Below are positions 10,694-21,217 of a DNA stretch of 35,674 bases, piece by piece (position 1 is the first letter of the stretch; each line of letters opens with the position of its first letter). The DNA is from Stephanodiscus triporus (Eukaryota > Bacillariophyta > Thalassiosirophyceae > Thalassiosirales > Thalassiosiraceae). A program made the translations under genes and the position numbers. The DNA lies in assembly GCA_036939755.1 (NCBI GenBank), contig JALLAZ010000012.1, positions 1-35,674 on the forward strand. Direction: 5' to 3'. The notes beneath the pieces are model-generated. The model worked only from the letters and a program-made list of their open reading frames with translations, was not told where the DNA came from and did no database searches.

Positions 10694-13600
10694 TCATTGA
10701 TGATATGTTGTTTCTGAATGAACAGGGGAATTACCCATCATGCAAACACAGCCACATCCAGTGGAGCAGACACTGTGTTGCTGAAACCATTGCATTATGT
10801 GGTTTACATGTCCTCCTAGCACAATGAGAAGCAAAGAAATACTAGTTGAGTGAAGGAAAACATTGAAACACAAAATATTTTGCTAAGAACACAAACACTC
10901 ACCATGCCCACACCTTGGGCACCATGTACAGGCTCCACGAACAGGGTTGCAACAAATTGAACACTGAAAGGGATACTCCCCACATTTACGACAAATATCA
11001 TCGTCTGTCACAGGCTCCAAGCAACTTCCACAAACTGGAGTAAACGTGACACCAAGGGCTACCCCAGCATTGGGTAGAATCATAGGTTTGCCTCCGTCTG
11101 TTTCCAACCATGTAATTGTCTCTGTCCCTGCGCCAGGTGTAGCATAGGCAAGTCTTTTTGATATCTCTGAACGCACAGTGAGTAAGCCCCAACCGTACAA
11201 TAGTGCAGCATACCGATGTAAATAATTGTCATAACGACGTTCATCAAATTTTGGCAAAAGACGATAGCTTCCATCGGCTCCTGAAGACAAACATCTTCTA
11301 TCTCTGCCAAAGGTAAGAACACAAACAATGGTCGCTAACATCTGGAAGTCTCTTTCCAATTCATAATAGCAAAGGATCTGCTCAACAATACCAGTTGTTA
11401 GTGCGTCCCCGTTGCCACCCCATCCATCAGTTTCATCCATCTTAAAAGTAAAGATGGATTCGATAGTTTGCGCCAGCAGTCTCCAAGTATCAGCTTTTGC
11501 CTTCTGACCGCAGCCGGAGCAAACTCGAGCATTGTGAAGGCAGAGCTTTTGAGAGATCGCAAGTTGTTCGGAGGCTAATGCGGAAGTCTGAGGATTTTCA
11601 AGCATGTACACGCCTAGGTGGAGCTTATTAATGCCATGGCCAGACCTTTCTTTAGATGGATCTATCTGGGCAGCATTTTGCCTATTCCTGTTATTCACTG
11701 CAACAAGAGTAAAACTTCTCGATTCAATAAAGGAATATAAAAGTTCGGTTCGGTCACAAAAAACAGTTGAATCAATAACTTACACAATCTTTGGTCGGGA
11801 GGTGTCATGGCTGTTGGAAGCTGGTTAGCAAAGAGCTTTTTCAAGTTGCCCATCATCGAGCTGTGTTTCGACAGCTTAGGCATAGGGGAAAACGACGCTA
11901 AACGCATGACTGGACTTGATGATGGGCGTGGATCTGGTGATTTCCGCCAAAATTCATCCTCCGATGAATTCTTATCGCCATTTTGCCAGGTAGAATGAGG
12001 TATCGTAAAATCCTTCGTAAGCCACCATTGATCACCAAGCTTTAGCAAATTAGCCAGATGGGGTGACTGTCCATTCAGCAGGATGTCGTCGTGCTTCCTC
12101 GAGATCAAAACAGATGGAGAGAGTGATGGAAGACCTGCGAAGGCTCCGTTTGATGACTCGCATTCAGCTCCCAGCAATGGTTTACGAGAAGATGAAAAGT
12201 AGGCATCAAACATGGAACTACAATCTCCTGGCGTAGAATCGTTGGAAGCATCAACGTGGTAGAAGCCTTCGGAATCATCACTCGCCGCAGAGATTCTACT
12301 ATATTCGTCACTCTCAAGGGGTAACAAATCTCCGTCTTCGTAACTGCTGCTTTCGCCACTGCTGCTGCTGCCACCACCATTGTCACTCGGCGCATTGCCA
12401 TCAGGCTGTTCATTCTCGCCATCTCCCCATTGCAACGATTGGCCTCGGAGATTCATCTCGATTAAATCGAGCAATGTCTTAGGAAGAAGTGTTTCACGCT
12501 CGCTTTGGCTCTGCTGGCCCGCTGTTCGGTTGGATGCGTCGTCTTCATCGCTAATTGCGTCATCTCCCTTTTTCATATGCTGCGGTTGGAATGAAATTTG
12601 GCCGACGTTGGGGCTAGTCGGCGTCGATATCGATCGATTCGATTGATAATACGACCACATTCGTTTTACCGGACCATTGTTGAAGGTTACGAGACACCCA
12701 ACTCCACTAAATGCAACGCCGCAAAGCGGTGGACAGGGGACGCGAGACGCCACGGCCGGGTCAATGGTCACCTCTGTTGCACTGATCCCAACTTCGTTGT
12801 TCTCGACCACTTCCTCCATGGACGCTACTAGATCGCCATTGGGGATGATTGACGGAGCCGAGGCCTCCTCCGTAATGTCTTCTGTCATTCGCCGCGCCCC
12901 ACGCAATGCACTGCTAGCCGAAAGGTCGATGTCGAATTGAGGAGCCGCCAGCTTGGACTCGTCCCCCACCGAAGATGTCTCATTTGGGCTTTCACGTGCT
13001 GTGTTGCTCTCGCCCCCGAAAAGATCTTCCTCTTCGTGTTTATTCCACCACTCGCTTCCACGATGATCGATACCCTGACGGTACACACGAGATAAAACCG
13101 AACGGCTGGAGTTCGACTCGACATTATCAGCTCTAACCTGCTTATTTGGCACCATTGTTTCCGCAGCAGCGGATTTCTCCCTCCCAAGTATCGACGCTTC
13201 CGGCACGCCGTACACAGTTAACCGACTGGCCTCGGTGAGAACACACAAGGCAAGCTCATCGTAACCTGAGTTGACACCGATACTGCCATCCACGGGTGCA
13301 AAGCTCACCAGGTCCACGGCCATCACATCACCGACATCTTCCCCGCCACCGGGTGCGAAGGACAGCGCGTCCTCCTCGATCCCACCCCCTCGGAACGCGG
13401 TGATCATCCGAGCGCCAAAAGATCGACGGATCTCCGGTTCGCAGTTTCCCTCGCCCGCGGCGTCATTGACGGCGGACGGCGGGGGGGAGTCCCCACTCCC
13501 CGCGACGCGCCAAAGTTCGGCCTTCCACCCCCCCCCGACGCGAGCTCGCGACGACGATGGCAACGGCGGTTCGTCGGGCTCCGGCTCCATCTCAGCCCCG

Positions 13601-13960
13601 CCCATTTCGTCCAACGTCAGGGGAGGCGGGGAGGGAGGTCCGTCACGGGATGCCACCCCGTCGGGCGTCATCCTCCTTTTCCTCGGACCGCGGGCGGCCG
13701 CTCCGCCGTGACCGCCCCCCCCGACGACGGCGTCCCCCTCCCCAACCTCCGGAATCGTCGCGCCCCCGCCATCGGCCGACGTGCCCGTCGACGCGGGCCT
13801 CCTTTCCGGCGGGACGTCGCCCAGGTCGTCCGCGAAAACGACGACATGGTCGGGGAACGAGGGGTGCGCGCGCGCGGCCACGCCCCCCGGCGCGAATATG
13901 CAGGACGTCGCGCGGTACTTCCCCCCCCTCCCGACCGTCCAGATCTTGACGACGAGGTCG

Positions 13961-13992
<32 letters not shown>

Positions 13993-15529
13993 GTTGTTTT
14001 GTCTATCGCGCCCATCGTCCGTGCCCCACGTGACCCATCGCGACGTGCCACCACGCCCGCCTCTGCCGCCCGATGCGCGGACGGAGGCGACGCCCGCCCC
14101 CCCGCCGGCACACGCGAGGAACGACCGCGAGGGACGATCGGCCCGCCTGTCGTCCCACACCCGGACCACCCCCCCCGAGTCCATGGTCGCGAACTCGTGG
14201 TCGGACTCGGCGGTCACGGAATAGGCGCAGTGCACCAGCCCGCGACCGCGACGAAGACGGCGTAGGCCGCGATCGTCGTCGTCGTGATCCTGATCGCAAC
14301 GGTCGTCCTCCGGCCGCACAACGAAGCGCGAATTCGGACGCGCGCCTCCTCCCCACCCTCCCCCCCCCGCCCCTCCCAACAACGTGGTACGCAGGTCCCA
14401 GATGCACGCCGAGCGACCGCACGTCGCCAGGAGCACGGGGGCGGACGGTCCCTTCCAGTCCATGCTCGTCACGACGTCCTCGTCGTAGTCGTAGTCGTCG
14501 TGGCGGTAGTCCTTGACGCCGAGGTCGTCCAATCGCCGCCCCGTCGGGACGTTCCCGACGCGGCCGAGACCTCCTCCTCCCACCCCGTCCTCGTCGTTGT
14601 CGTGGTTGCTGTTGCCGTTACCATCGGCGGCGCCGACGTTGTTGTTCCCGTGCCCCCGCGAGCCCGTCGCCGCGCCCGACGAGGTCGATTCCGCCGACGA
14701 CGCGCCGCGGGACGGCGGCGGGGGCCGACGGACCCCGACGACGCCGACGTCGTCGACCGACCCGCCGCCGCCGATGTCGGCGACGGAGCGACGACACGCG
14801 TCTAGCCTCCCGAGGAGGGGACTCAGCGCCCGTCCGGAGCAGTCATAAAGGAGTATCCCCGACCCGCGAGCGGCGGTGAGCAGGACGGATGACGACGATC
14901 CGCCGATGCCGTCGTGGGCGTACGTCGACGGCTGGAACGACATGCAGGACACGCCGCCCCCGAATCGTCGACCGCCGCGATGATGACTACGGGCGGACGA
15001 GCAGTAGTCGAGGACCATCCACGAGCGCAGTCCCCCGCACGACGACGACGACGACGACGACTGGCCGAGCTCAGATATCGCGATGCCCGCGGGACCGGCG
15101 ACGGCCACGAGGGACACGCCATCCCCCCCACGACGCACGGCCATGCATGACGGCGATCGGGGGTTCGACTCGTCCCCCGCCCCCGCGACAATCGTCGTGC
15201 CGACGGGGGATGGGGACAGGACGACGTCGACCGAAATGACTGCGCTTGTGCTGCTCACGCCGGAGGAGGAGGAGGAGGCGACAATGATGCGACGACGATG
15301 ACGACATCGGGAGGGAGGAGGAGAGGGAGGCCGCGGCGTGAAGCCTGCTCCTCGGCGGGGGACATGCGACCCCGCTCGTCCTCGCATGCGCCAGCTGCTC
15401 CCTCCCAAAGACGTCGCCGTCCGCATTCGGAAGATCGTCGCCGTCGCCGTCGCCGACGTGGTTGATTGTGGTGGGACTCGTCCCGACCGGGGGCACGGAC
15501 GTGAGGACCGACTGCTGGCGGCCCTTCGC

Positions 15530-15560
<31 letters not shown>

Positions 15561-15594
15561 CCGGCTCCGGCGTTTCCTCTCCTGTCGACAACAT
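10694..15594 (-). CDS. WDR59: WDR59-like GATOR2 (SEA complex Mtc5/Sea3) subunit, three exons
   Basis: Exons are 11784-15594, 10903-11697 and 10694-10815. Introns are 86 nt (GTAAGT...GTTGCAG) and 87 nt (GTGAGT...GTGCTAG). Phases agree and the product is about 1575 residues. After a Ser/Arg-rich start come degenerate WD40 units (VLLATCGRSACIWDLRTTLL, GVVRVWDDR, LVVKIWTVG) broken by acidic and Gly inserts. Next are the WDR59-type block PCPPLCGVAFSGVGCLVTF, a long acidic linker, then exon 2 blocks CLHNARVCSGCGQKAKADTW and IVEQILCYYELERDFQMLA. The C-terminal zinc domain (CSICCNPVRG, CPRCGHG) is completed only by exon 3 (GHVNHIMQWF, then CSTGCGC). The family acts in GATOR2, which relieves GATOR1 inhibition of TORC1 at lysosome/vacuole membranes. 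The start at 15594 is preferred over an in-frame Met at 15780 because the extension is hydrophobic and AT-rich. WDR24 was considered, but the exon 2 blocks favour WDR59. Confidence 0.85.
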
Positions 15595-15986
15595 CGTGGT
15601 GCGAAGTGTGATGTATCTTCTAGCTAGTGGTGCATAGGTTAGGTACCATAATATTTGTGGTGGCTTTTCTTGCGAAGCCAGTAGTAATCTACGAGTACTT
15701 ACATAATACAATTCAAATAAAAACATTACCACATGGAAGAATATTCTTTTTGCGTTGAAATAAATAAAATACAACAACACTAGAAATCAAAAGCAAACTC
15801 TCTCTTTCATTTGATTTGGATTCTGTAGTACTCGTTGGCGTCTTCAATATCGGGGCGCCCATCTCTCCGTCCCCCCCAAGCCCCCTTTCTTTCCATCTCC
15901 TCCTCCTCCATCTCCCCCGTTCCAAAAACAAAAACGAAAAATAGCAAATAGCCCCTGCCCTCTCCCCACTCCCCACCACCAAAGAG
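15595..15986. promoter_or_regulatory. Divergent promoter between WDR59-like and RS-rich genes
   Basis: A 392-bp interval between opposite-facing start codons. The middle (15700-15800) is AT-rich (ATTCAAATAAAAAC, GAAATAAATAAAAT). A pyrimidine-rich run of TCCTCC/CCCC lies at 15860-15980, on the side of the plus-strand gene. I infer a shared promoter from geometry. No specific element is recognised. Confidence 0.5.
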
Positions 15987-16907
15987 ATGCCAGCCACCGC
16001 CGGGAGGGTGCGCATGCCCCACAACAATCGCGTCTCTACGAGCCACGCGCTTAAGACGTCCGAGATATGGAGCAAGACGATCGGGCACGATCCGCACGCG
16101 AGTCAGGCCGACGACGACGTCGATGGTCATTACTCGGGGGGAGGAGGAGGAGGAGGAGGCGGCGGGAAAAAATTCAACGACGCCGAGAAGGCGCGGGGGT
16201 TGTTGGAATTGGCGCGTCATCAGAACCTCACCGGCGGACGGAGCGGGGGTGGCGACGCCGGGGGGGACGACTTCGCGCGCAAGATGTTCCTCGGCCTCAA
16301 GGGTGGGAAGAAGCGATCGTCGTCGTCGACGACGACGACGACGACGGGGGGGGGCGCAGGCGGCGGCATGATGGGGCGCCTCGATGCCGACGCGCGCGCG
16401 CTGCTCGAGGAGGAGAGCAGCAGCAGCGAGGAGGAATTCGTCGTTCGACCGCCCCCGCCGCCCGACGTGGCCGCTGGCGGTATTTCCAAGGCCGACGAGG
16501 ACCCCTCGTCGTCCGATTCGTCCTCGTCCTCGTCGTCGTCCTCGAGCGACGGAAGCGAAAGGAGGAGGAGACGCCGACGAAGGCGCAGGGAAGATAAAAG
16601 AAGCAAGAGCGCCGACCGTCGACGGAAGAAGAAAAGGGGTGGCAGTAAGCATCGCAAACGGAGCGGTAAGAGGAGGGACCGATCGTCGTCGTCCGGCGGC
16701 GATTCCTCGGACGGCGATTCGTCGTCATCCGACGATGATCGTCGCAAGGGTAAGCGACGACATCACGATCGCAGGCGCAGACACCACAAACGGGGTGGAG
16801 ATCACGAGGACGGGGGTGGAAAGAGGGAGAGAGATGACAGTGATGACGACAGGGCGGAGAGGAAGCGCAGACACAGAGATCATCCGAGGGGGGGTGACAA
16901 AGAATGA
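15987..16907 (+). CDS. RS/Lys-Arg-rich nuclear-type protein, unknown
   Basis: 306 residues, single exon. The first 120 residues are the least repetitive: MPHNNRVSTSHALKTSEIW, then a Gly tract, KKFNDAEKARGLLELARH and DDFARKMFLGLKGGKK. The middle is acidic and Ser-rich (LLEEESSSSEEEF, poly-Ser). The last 120 residues alternate Arg/Lys/His runs with Ser/Asp clusters, the composition of splicing or chromatin-associated proteins with RS-like tails. I cannot name a family. The two short conserved-looking blocks near the N-terminus would be the best search queries. Triplet repeats (GGA, TCG, CGA) dominate the DNA, so frames on the opposite strand are shadows. Confidence 0.65.
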   Translation: MPATAGRVRMPHNNRVSTSHALKTSEIWSKTIGHDPHASQADDDVDGHYSGGGGGGGGGGKKFNDAEKARGLLELARHQNLTGGRSGGGDAGGDDFARKMFLGLKGGKKRSSSSTTTTTTGGGAGGGMMGRLDADARALLEEESSSSEEEFVVRPPPPPDVAAGGISKADEDPSSSDSSSSSSSSSSDGSERRRRRRRRRREDKRSKSADRRRKKKRGGSKHRKRSGKRRDRSSSSGGDSSDGDSSSSDDDRRKGKRRHHDRRRRHHKRGGDHEDGGGKRERDDSDDDRAERKRRHRDHPRGGDKE

Positions 16908-17597
16908 TTCGACAGAGGGGAGAGGATTAATGAGTCAATAGGACAAATATTATTATAATACATAACTAATAACCTCACCGATTATATAAATATTGCTGCG
17001 GACCGTCGAAAAAACAAACAAACATCACCAAACTTCCGTCTGCCATGCCTTGAGGCTTCACTATAAAGCAAATACAATTGTTGTGAATATGGATAGTATT
17101 GCTTCAGTAATGGTGTTCTAACCATGGCATCTACCATACCATGATTCTGATTCCTTTATTGAGACAAGAACAAGAAAGAATCACATTTGTGCAACCAATC
17201 TAATTTTTAGATTTTCGTTGATGCCACGTTGATTTTACGTTGACAGCTACATAACACTGCCAACGCTGATTGACAAGATCGTTCTACCTCGACGGCGGCG
17301 GCGGAAGGCGGAGGGACCCTTCCCGAAAGAACTTGAAAAACTCCATATTGAGCATATTGCAATCGGCGAAACAGTCATCACCTTAACGATCCCAAAAATA
17401 GTCTGGGAGTAGCACAGACACGGACTTACACAGTAATATATGCAACTGCTGTCGGGTTGAAGATCCTACTTAGTCGTGAGATTATGTTGAGAGAATTTTT
17501 GTCCTCGTGCCGAGTAAAAGCAAACTAAATTTTATGTACTTTTACATGGAACAATGACCGAACCAGCATAATTCCATCACACCCACATCCCATTCAT
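16908..17597. other. Intergenic region between convergent genes
   Basis: 690 bases between two stop codons. AT-rich, with ATTATTATAATACATAAC at about 16948-16965, consistent with 3' untranslated sequence. No frame, RNA or repeat stood out. Confidence 0.5.
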
Positions 17598-18974
17598 TCA
17601 CTGAAAGAATCCAGTCTTCTTTCCAGCCTTCTTCTCCTGCAGCGCCTGCAGCTTCTCGACCAGCTCTCTCTCCTCCTTCGAAATACTCGAGGGGATCTCG
17701 ATCTTCATCGTGACGTAGTGATCCCCCCGCTTGCTCGCGTCCCCGAGTACGGGCGCGCCGTTCCCCTTCAGCCTCATGACCTGCTCCGGCTGGGTGCCAG
17801 GAGGAACCTTAATGGTCACCTCGCCGTCCACTACGGGAACCTTCAACGAAGCGCCCAATATCGCATCGACGTACGATATCGTCGCGTCCGAATAGATCTC
17901 GGGACCCTCCCTCCGGAAGTTGGGATCGGGCTTGACCTTCAGGAAGATGTACAGGTCGCCCGGCGGTCCGCCCTTCGGTCCCGCGTCGCCCTCGGACCGC
18001 ACGCGCAGCTTATTCCCGTCCTCGACGCCCGGGGGGATGTCCACCTTGATCTGCTTCGTCTTGCTCACTGTGCCCTCCCCGGAGCACGTGCCGCAGTACT
18101 CCTCGACGATCTGCCCGGTGCCGCGACAGGTGGGACACGTCTGCTGGGTTTGGAAATTCCCGAGAGGCGTCCGCGTGACCTGCATGGTCACGCCCACGCC
18201 GTTGCACGTCGTGCAGGTGCTTACCTTCGCTCCGGGCTTCACCCCGGACCCGGTGCACGTGCCGCAGGTCTCGAGGTGCCGGATGCGAACCTTCTCCTCC
18301 CCCCCGAATACCGCCTTCTTGAAGTCGAGCTCGAGGTCGAATCGCAGGTCGTCGCCCGCCATGGGACCGGCCCGTCGTCCTCCCCTCCCGCCCCTCGCCC
18401 CGAATCCCGCGCCTGGCCCGCCCCCCCCCCCGCCCCCGAAGAAGGTGTCGAAGATGTCGCCGAGGTCGACCTCCTGGCTGAATCCCGCCCCCCCGAAGGG
18501 ACTGCCGTAGCCGTAGGGCCCGCCCCCCTCGCTCGCGGCGCTGCTTCCGACCCCCGCCTCCCCGAACATGTCGTACTTCTTCCGCTTGTCGGCGTCGCTC
18601 AGGACCTCGTACGCGCGGTTGACCTCCTGGAATTCCGTGGTGGTGTCCTTCCCGGGATTCGCGTCCGGGTGGTACTTCTTGGCGAGCTTGCGGTAGGCCG
18701 ACTTGATCTCGGCGGCGTCGGCCGACCGGGAAACGCCGAGGATGGAGTAGAAGTCGCGGTTGGAGGAGGTCCGGGAGGACATGCGCAGCGAGGTCGATGA
18801 GGGAGTCGAGGAGCGTCTGGACGACGACGACGTGCAGAAGGGCGAGCTTGCGACGGCGGCGGCGGAGGAGGAGGAGGAGGACTGCGTGAGGGATTGGGAT
18901 GTCGTCCACGCGGGCGAGAAGGCCGTGATGGTGGAGACGCAGGATAGACCGAATGTTACTGCGATGACCCGCAT
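17598..18974 (-). CDS. dnaJ: Plastid-type DnaJ (Hsp40, type A) co-chaperone
   Basis: 458 residues from the ATG at 18974. The J-domain lies at about 73-137 with HPD at 102-104. A Gly/Phe region follows (150-200). Four zinc-finger repeats lie at about 237-301 (CGTCTGSG, CTTCNGVG, CPTCRGTG, CGTCSGEG), then the two C-terminal substrate-binding folds. All features of a canonical DnaJ are present, so it should stimulate Hsp70 ATPase and hold unfolded clients. The N-terminus MRVIAVTFGLSCVSTITAFS followed by Pro reads as a signal peptide with an AFSP site and a Ser/Thr-rich transit peptide, the pattern of secondary-plastid import in diatoms. The frame is open upstream to 19151, but the 59-residue extension would hide this presequence, so I chose the later start. 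Confidence 0.92.
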   Translation of the reverse strand: MRVIAVTFGLSCVSTITAFSPAWTTSQSLTQSSSSSSAAAVASSPFCTSSSSRRSSTPSSTSLRMSSRTSSNRDFYSILGVSRSADAAEIKSAYRKLAKKYHPDANPGKDTTTEFQEVNRAYEVLSDADKRKKYDMFGEAGVGSSAASEGGGPYGYGSPFGGAGFSQEVDLGDIFDTFFGGGGGGGPGAGFGARGGRGGRRAGPMAGDDLRFDLELDFKKAVFGGEEKVRIRHLETCGTCTGSGVKPGAKVSTCTTCNGVGVTMQVTRTPLGNFQTQQTCPTCRGTGQIVEEYCGTCSGEGTVSKTKQIKVDIPPGVEDGNKLRVRSEGDAGPKGGPPGDLYIFLKVKPDPNFRREGPEIYSDATISYVDAILGASLKVPVVDGEVTIKVPPGTQPEQVMRLKGNGAPVLGDASKRGDHYVTMKIEIPSSISKEERELVEKLQALQEKKAGKKTGFFQ

Positions 18975-19261
18975 CGTTGGGTGGCGTATCGTGGTTTGCT
19001 TCGAACTGTTTAGTAATGCAGCTACCGGCGCGGATGGTGATGGTTCATGGATCTCCATCGCTATTTTCGTATATCGTAGTCTAGGTATGTTGTGTGGCTG
19101 ATTTTTTGTGCGGTGGTCGGTATTCCGTGGCGGGGCGGCTGATGACGTCACGGGGTATATTACTCTCTCTACACATTCTACCTACGTATTTACATAGGAA
19201 ATTAATACAGCCAAATGAGCCCCCCGCCGCGAATCGAAGCGAAGCCCAAACCCCGCCCAAA
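18975..19261. promoter_or_regulatory. Divergent promoter between DnaJ and the 19262 frame
   Basis: 287 bp between the DnaJ ATG and the next plus-strand ATG. Contains TGATGACGTCACGG (19140-19153) with the 8-bp palindrome TGACGTCA, a perfect CRE/bZIP-type core. Recognition by a bZIP factor is an inference from the core sequence only. Confidence 0.5.
19144..19151. promoter_or_regulatory. TGACGTCA CRE-like palindrome
   Basis: A perfect 8-bp TGACGTCA occurs in the divergent promoter about 170 bp from the DnaJ start and 110 bp from the plus-strand start. It is the textbook CRE/bZIP core. Diatoms encode many bZIP factors. Function is inferred. Confidence 0.4.
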
Positions 19262-19516
19262 ATGGGTCCAGTCGCCGCCGACGCTACGACAACGACGACG
19301 ACGACGACGACGTCGCGTCAACGCCTTGAGAGATACCTAAGTACCCAGCATCTATCGGGCCAGAGTCTGGTGAACGCCCCGCCGCTCGAGGAAGACATTG
19401 ACATCTTCTTCCAGCCAATCGACATGCCGATGGATATGTATCACGAGCAGATTGAACTGATAAGCGACGACGATGATGCAGCGCTTGGTAATTCACTCGA
19501 GAAGGTCATTAATTAA
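19262..19516 (+). CDS. Small ORF or first exon of the CFAP53-like gene
   Basis: 84 codons: a Thr run, RQRLERYLSTQHLSGQSL, PPLEEDIDIFFQPIDMP, then IELISDDDDAAL and a stop at 19514. IELISDDDD matches a SUMO-interacting-motif pattern (hydrophobic core followed by acids). Alternatively the frame is exon 1 of the next gene: a GTAATT donor at 19488 and the acceptor TTCCACAG ending at 19679 (preceded by a pyrimidine-rich stretch) would remove 192 nt and join it in phase to the ATG at 19682. The donor is weak, so both models stay open. A transcript would decide. Confidence 0.45.
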   Translation: MGPVAADATTTTTTTTTSRQRLERYLSTQHLSGQSLVNAPPLEEDIDIFFQPIDMPMDMYHEQIELISDDDDAALGNSLEKVIN

Positions 19517-19681
19517 AAAGATAATGACGAATCATATGTTGGAGGCACGTCGTATTTATTCGGTTCTCAAGCATTTGTATTTACTTATTTACGCGCGTTT
19601 TCTTCTGTGTTGTTGTTTTTTTTTCGCTGGGGGGTTTTCTGAAAAAGAGCGTTTTCCGTCCCCAACAACAGTTCCACAGCA

Positions 19682-21152
19682 ATGTTCATGTCTACAATTG
19701 CCGCATCTCAGCTCCAACAACGCCAGCGATACCAAGAGCGTGTCCTTCGCGAGACGCAGTCCTTCTTAGCCCAGCAGAACAACACACAACGTCGGCACGA
19801 CTGGGAGCAACGGACGAATAAACTCATCGATCAACGGGAGGCGGTTGCAATCACAAAAAATCTGCTACAACAGGAACAAGACGAATTGGAAAAGCGGAAG
19901 CGAGAAATGCAGTCGCTGCGCGATGGCGAAATGAACGGGTGGAAGAAGACTCTCCAGACCTCGTTGGAGGTGACGCAGGAAGAACGAATGGAGCAAATCA
20001 GGGAGAGGGCTTACGAGCTAAAGGCGCAACGTGAGGCCGACCGGCAGGCGTTTGTTGGGGAATGCTACGAAAGACAGTGGGTCGACGAATGCGATGAGTT
20101 ACGAGCAATTGATTCCAAGGCGACGTTGGATCGAATGAGGAAGGATCAGGATGCGATGATCAAGAACAAGACAGTTAGCGTGGAACAGGAACCTCGTTTT
20201 GCCACGTCTCTTATAAACAAGGACGAGAGCAACGAACAGGCCCGCCGTCGACAGGCTTCTCTTGAAATGAAACTTGCACTTGATCGCCAAGTTCAATGGA
20301 AAAAGGAACAAATCGAAGACATGACGAGGAAAAGACAACTAGAAGAGAGGGAGCAGCTACGACAACTGGCCATGCTAGAAGAGAAAGCAAGGCAATCGGG
20401 AAAAGAAGCCATAGAAGAAGCCAGAAAGAATGGAGAGAAAATGCAACAGGATTTGCGGCTGCGTGCGATGGAACGCGAGAAACGAAAAGCCATGGAACTT
20501 GAGCAGAATAGGATACTACTACAGCATGTCCTCGACACGGAACGCAACAGGATTCAGATGGAGCAAGCGCAGAGACACGTGGGTAAAGATGCCGCCTCCA
20601 AAGAAGAATGGTTGCGAGGAGAGGAGGCGATCAAAGACGAAAAGGTGAATGATCATATCGACGAAACTCGTAAGAATCAGTCTGATCGATTAGTGAAAGT
20701 CAATGACGATAGGATGGCGGCCGAGGCGGATGCGAAACGCCGATGGATGCAAGAGGTAAGCCGGATGAAATTGTCAATATCATGTTGATAATTACCAACA
20801 TCGCTCAATAATCTCCGTAAAATAGGTTGATGCCTCGCGGCAAGAACAGATTCGACGAAAGCGAATCGAGGCGGAAACATTACGAAAAGAAAAGGAACAA
20901 GACATGGCAGAAATAAAGGCAGCTCTACTTCGTGCAGAAGATGCGGACAAAAGAAATGCAGAGAAAGCACTAGCCCTACGAATCGAAACGATGCTGGAAA
21001 ACAAACGCTGCATAGGTCAGCAAGAAAAGGAAAGTGAGAAAAAGCGTCAGGAGAGACATTTTATTCAGGAACAAATTCAGAACGACGAGAGAGTCCACCA
21101 AAAGAGACTGGATGAGCAGAGGAAGAGACGTGGTTTTGGTGATCATAATTAA
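19682..21152 (+). CDS. CFAP53: CFAP53/CCDC11-like TPH-domain ciliary protein
   Basis: Exons are 19682-20755 and 20826-21152, with a 70-nt intron (GTAAGC...AAAATAG, phase 0) and a 466-residue product. The protein is almost entirely charged coiled coil rich in Glu, Arg, Lys and Gln, the trichohyalin-plectin-homology type. The segment AQREADRQAFVGECYERQW followed by VDECDELRAIDSKATLDRM closely follows the CFAP53 pattern of ERQ-FV--K--QQ----C-ELR, in the same position and preceded by similar helices. CFAP53 is a microtubule inner protein of axonemes and also sits at basal bodies. In a diatom this implies the flagellated gamete stage. Another TPH protein such as CFAP45 or MNS1 is possible because coiled coils look alike. 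Length is close to the family norm, slightly longer if the 19262 exon is added. Confidence 0.7.
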
Positions 21153-21217
21153 GCATTTTACATGTCACACATTCCCGTTTTCCCGCGTTACGATGTCGTT
21201 CAACGGAATGTGCGAGA

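Noticed and set aside
13271..15300. Many long frames on both strands over the WDR59 N-terminal region
   Set aside because: CGT/CGA triplet repeats keep all frames open. Only the minus frame carries WD40 motifs and splices to the conserved C-terminal part.
15595..15780. N-terminal extension of the WDR59 frame to 15780
   Set aside because: AT-rich, hydrophobic, unlike the family, and it occupies the divergent promoter. The Met at 15594 fits better.
17718..18800. Plus-strand 360-codon frame opposite DnaJ
   Set aside because: Antisense shadow of a highly conserved gene in GC-rich sequence, with no recognisable domains.
18975..19151. N-terminal extension of DnaJ to 19151
   Set aside because: It would bury the signal peptide and AFSP motif, which are expected at the very N-terminus.
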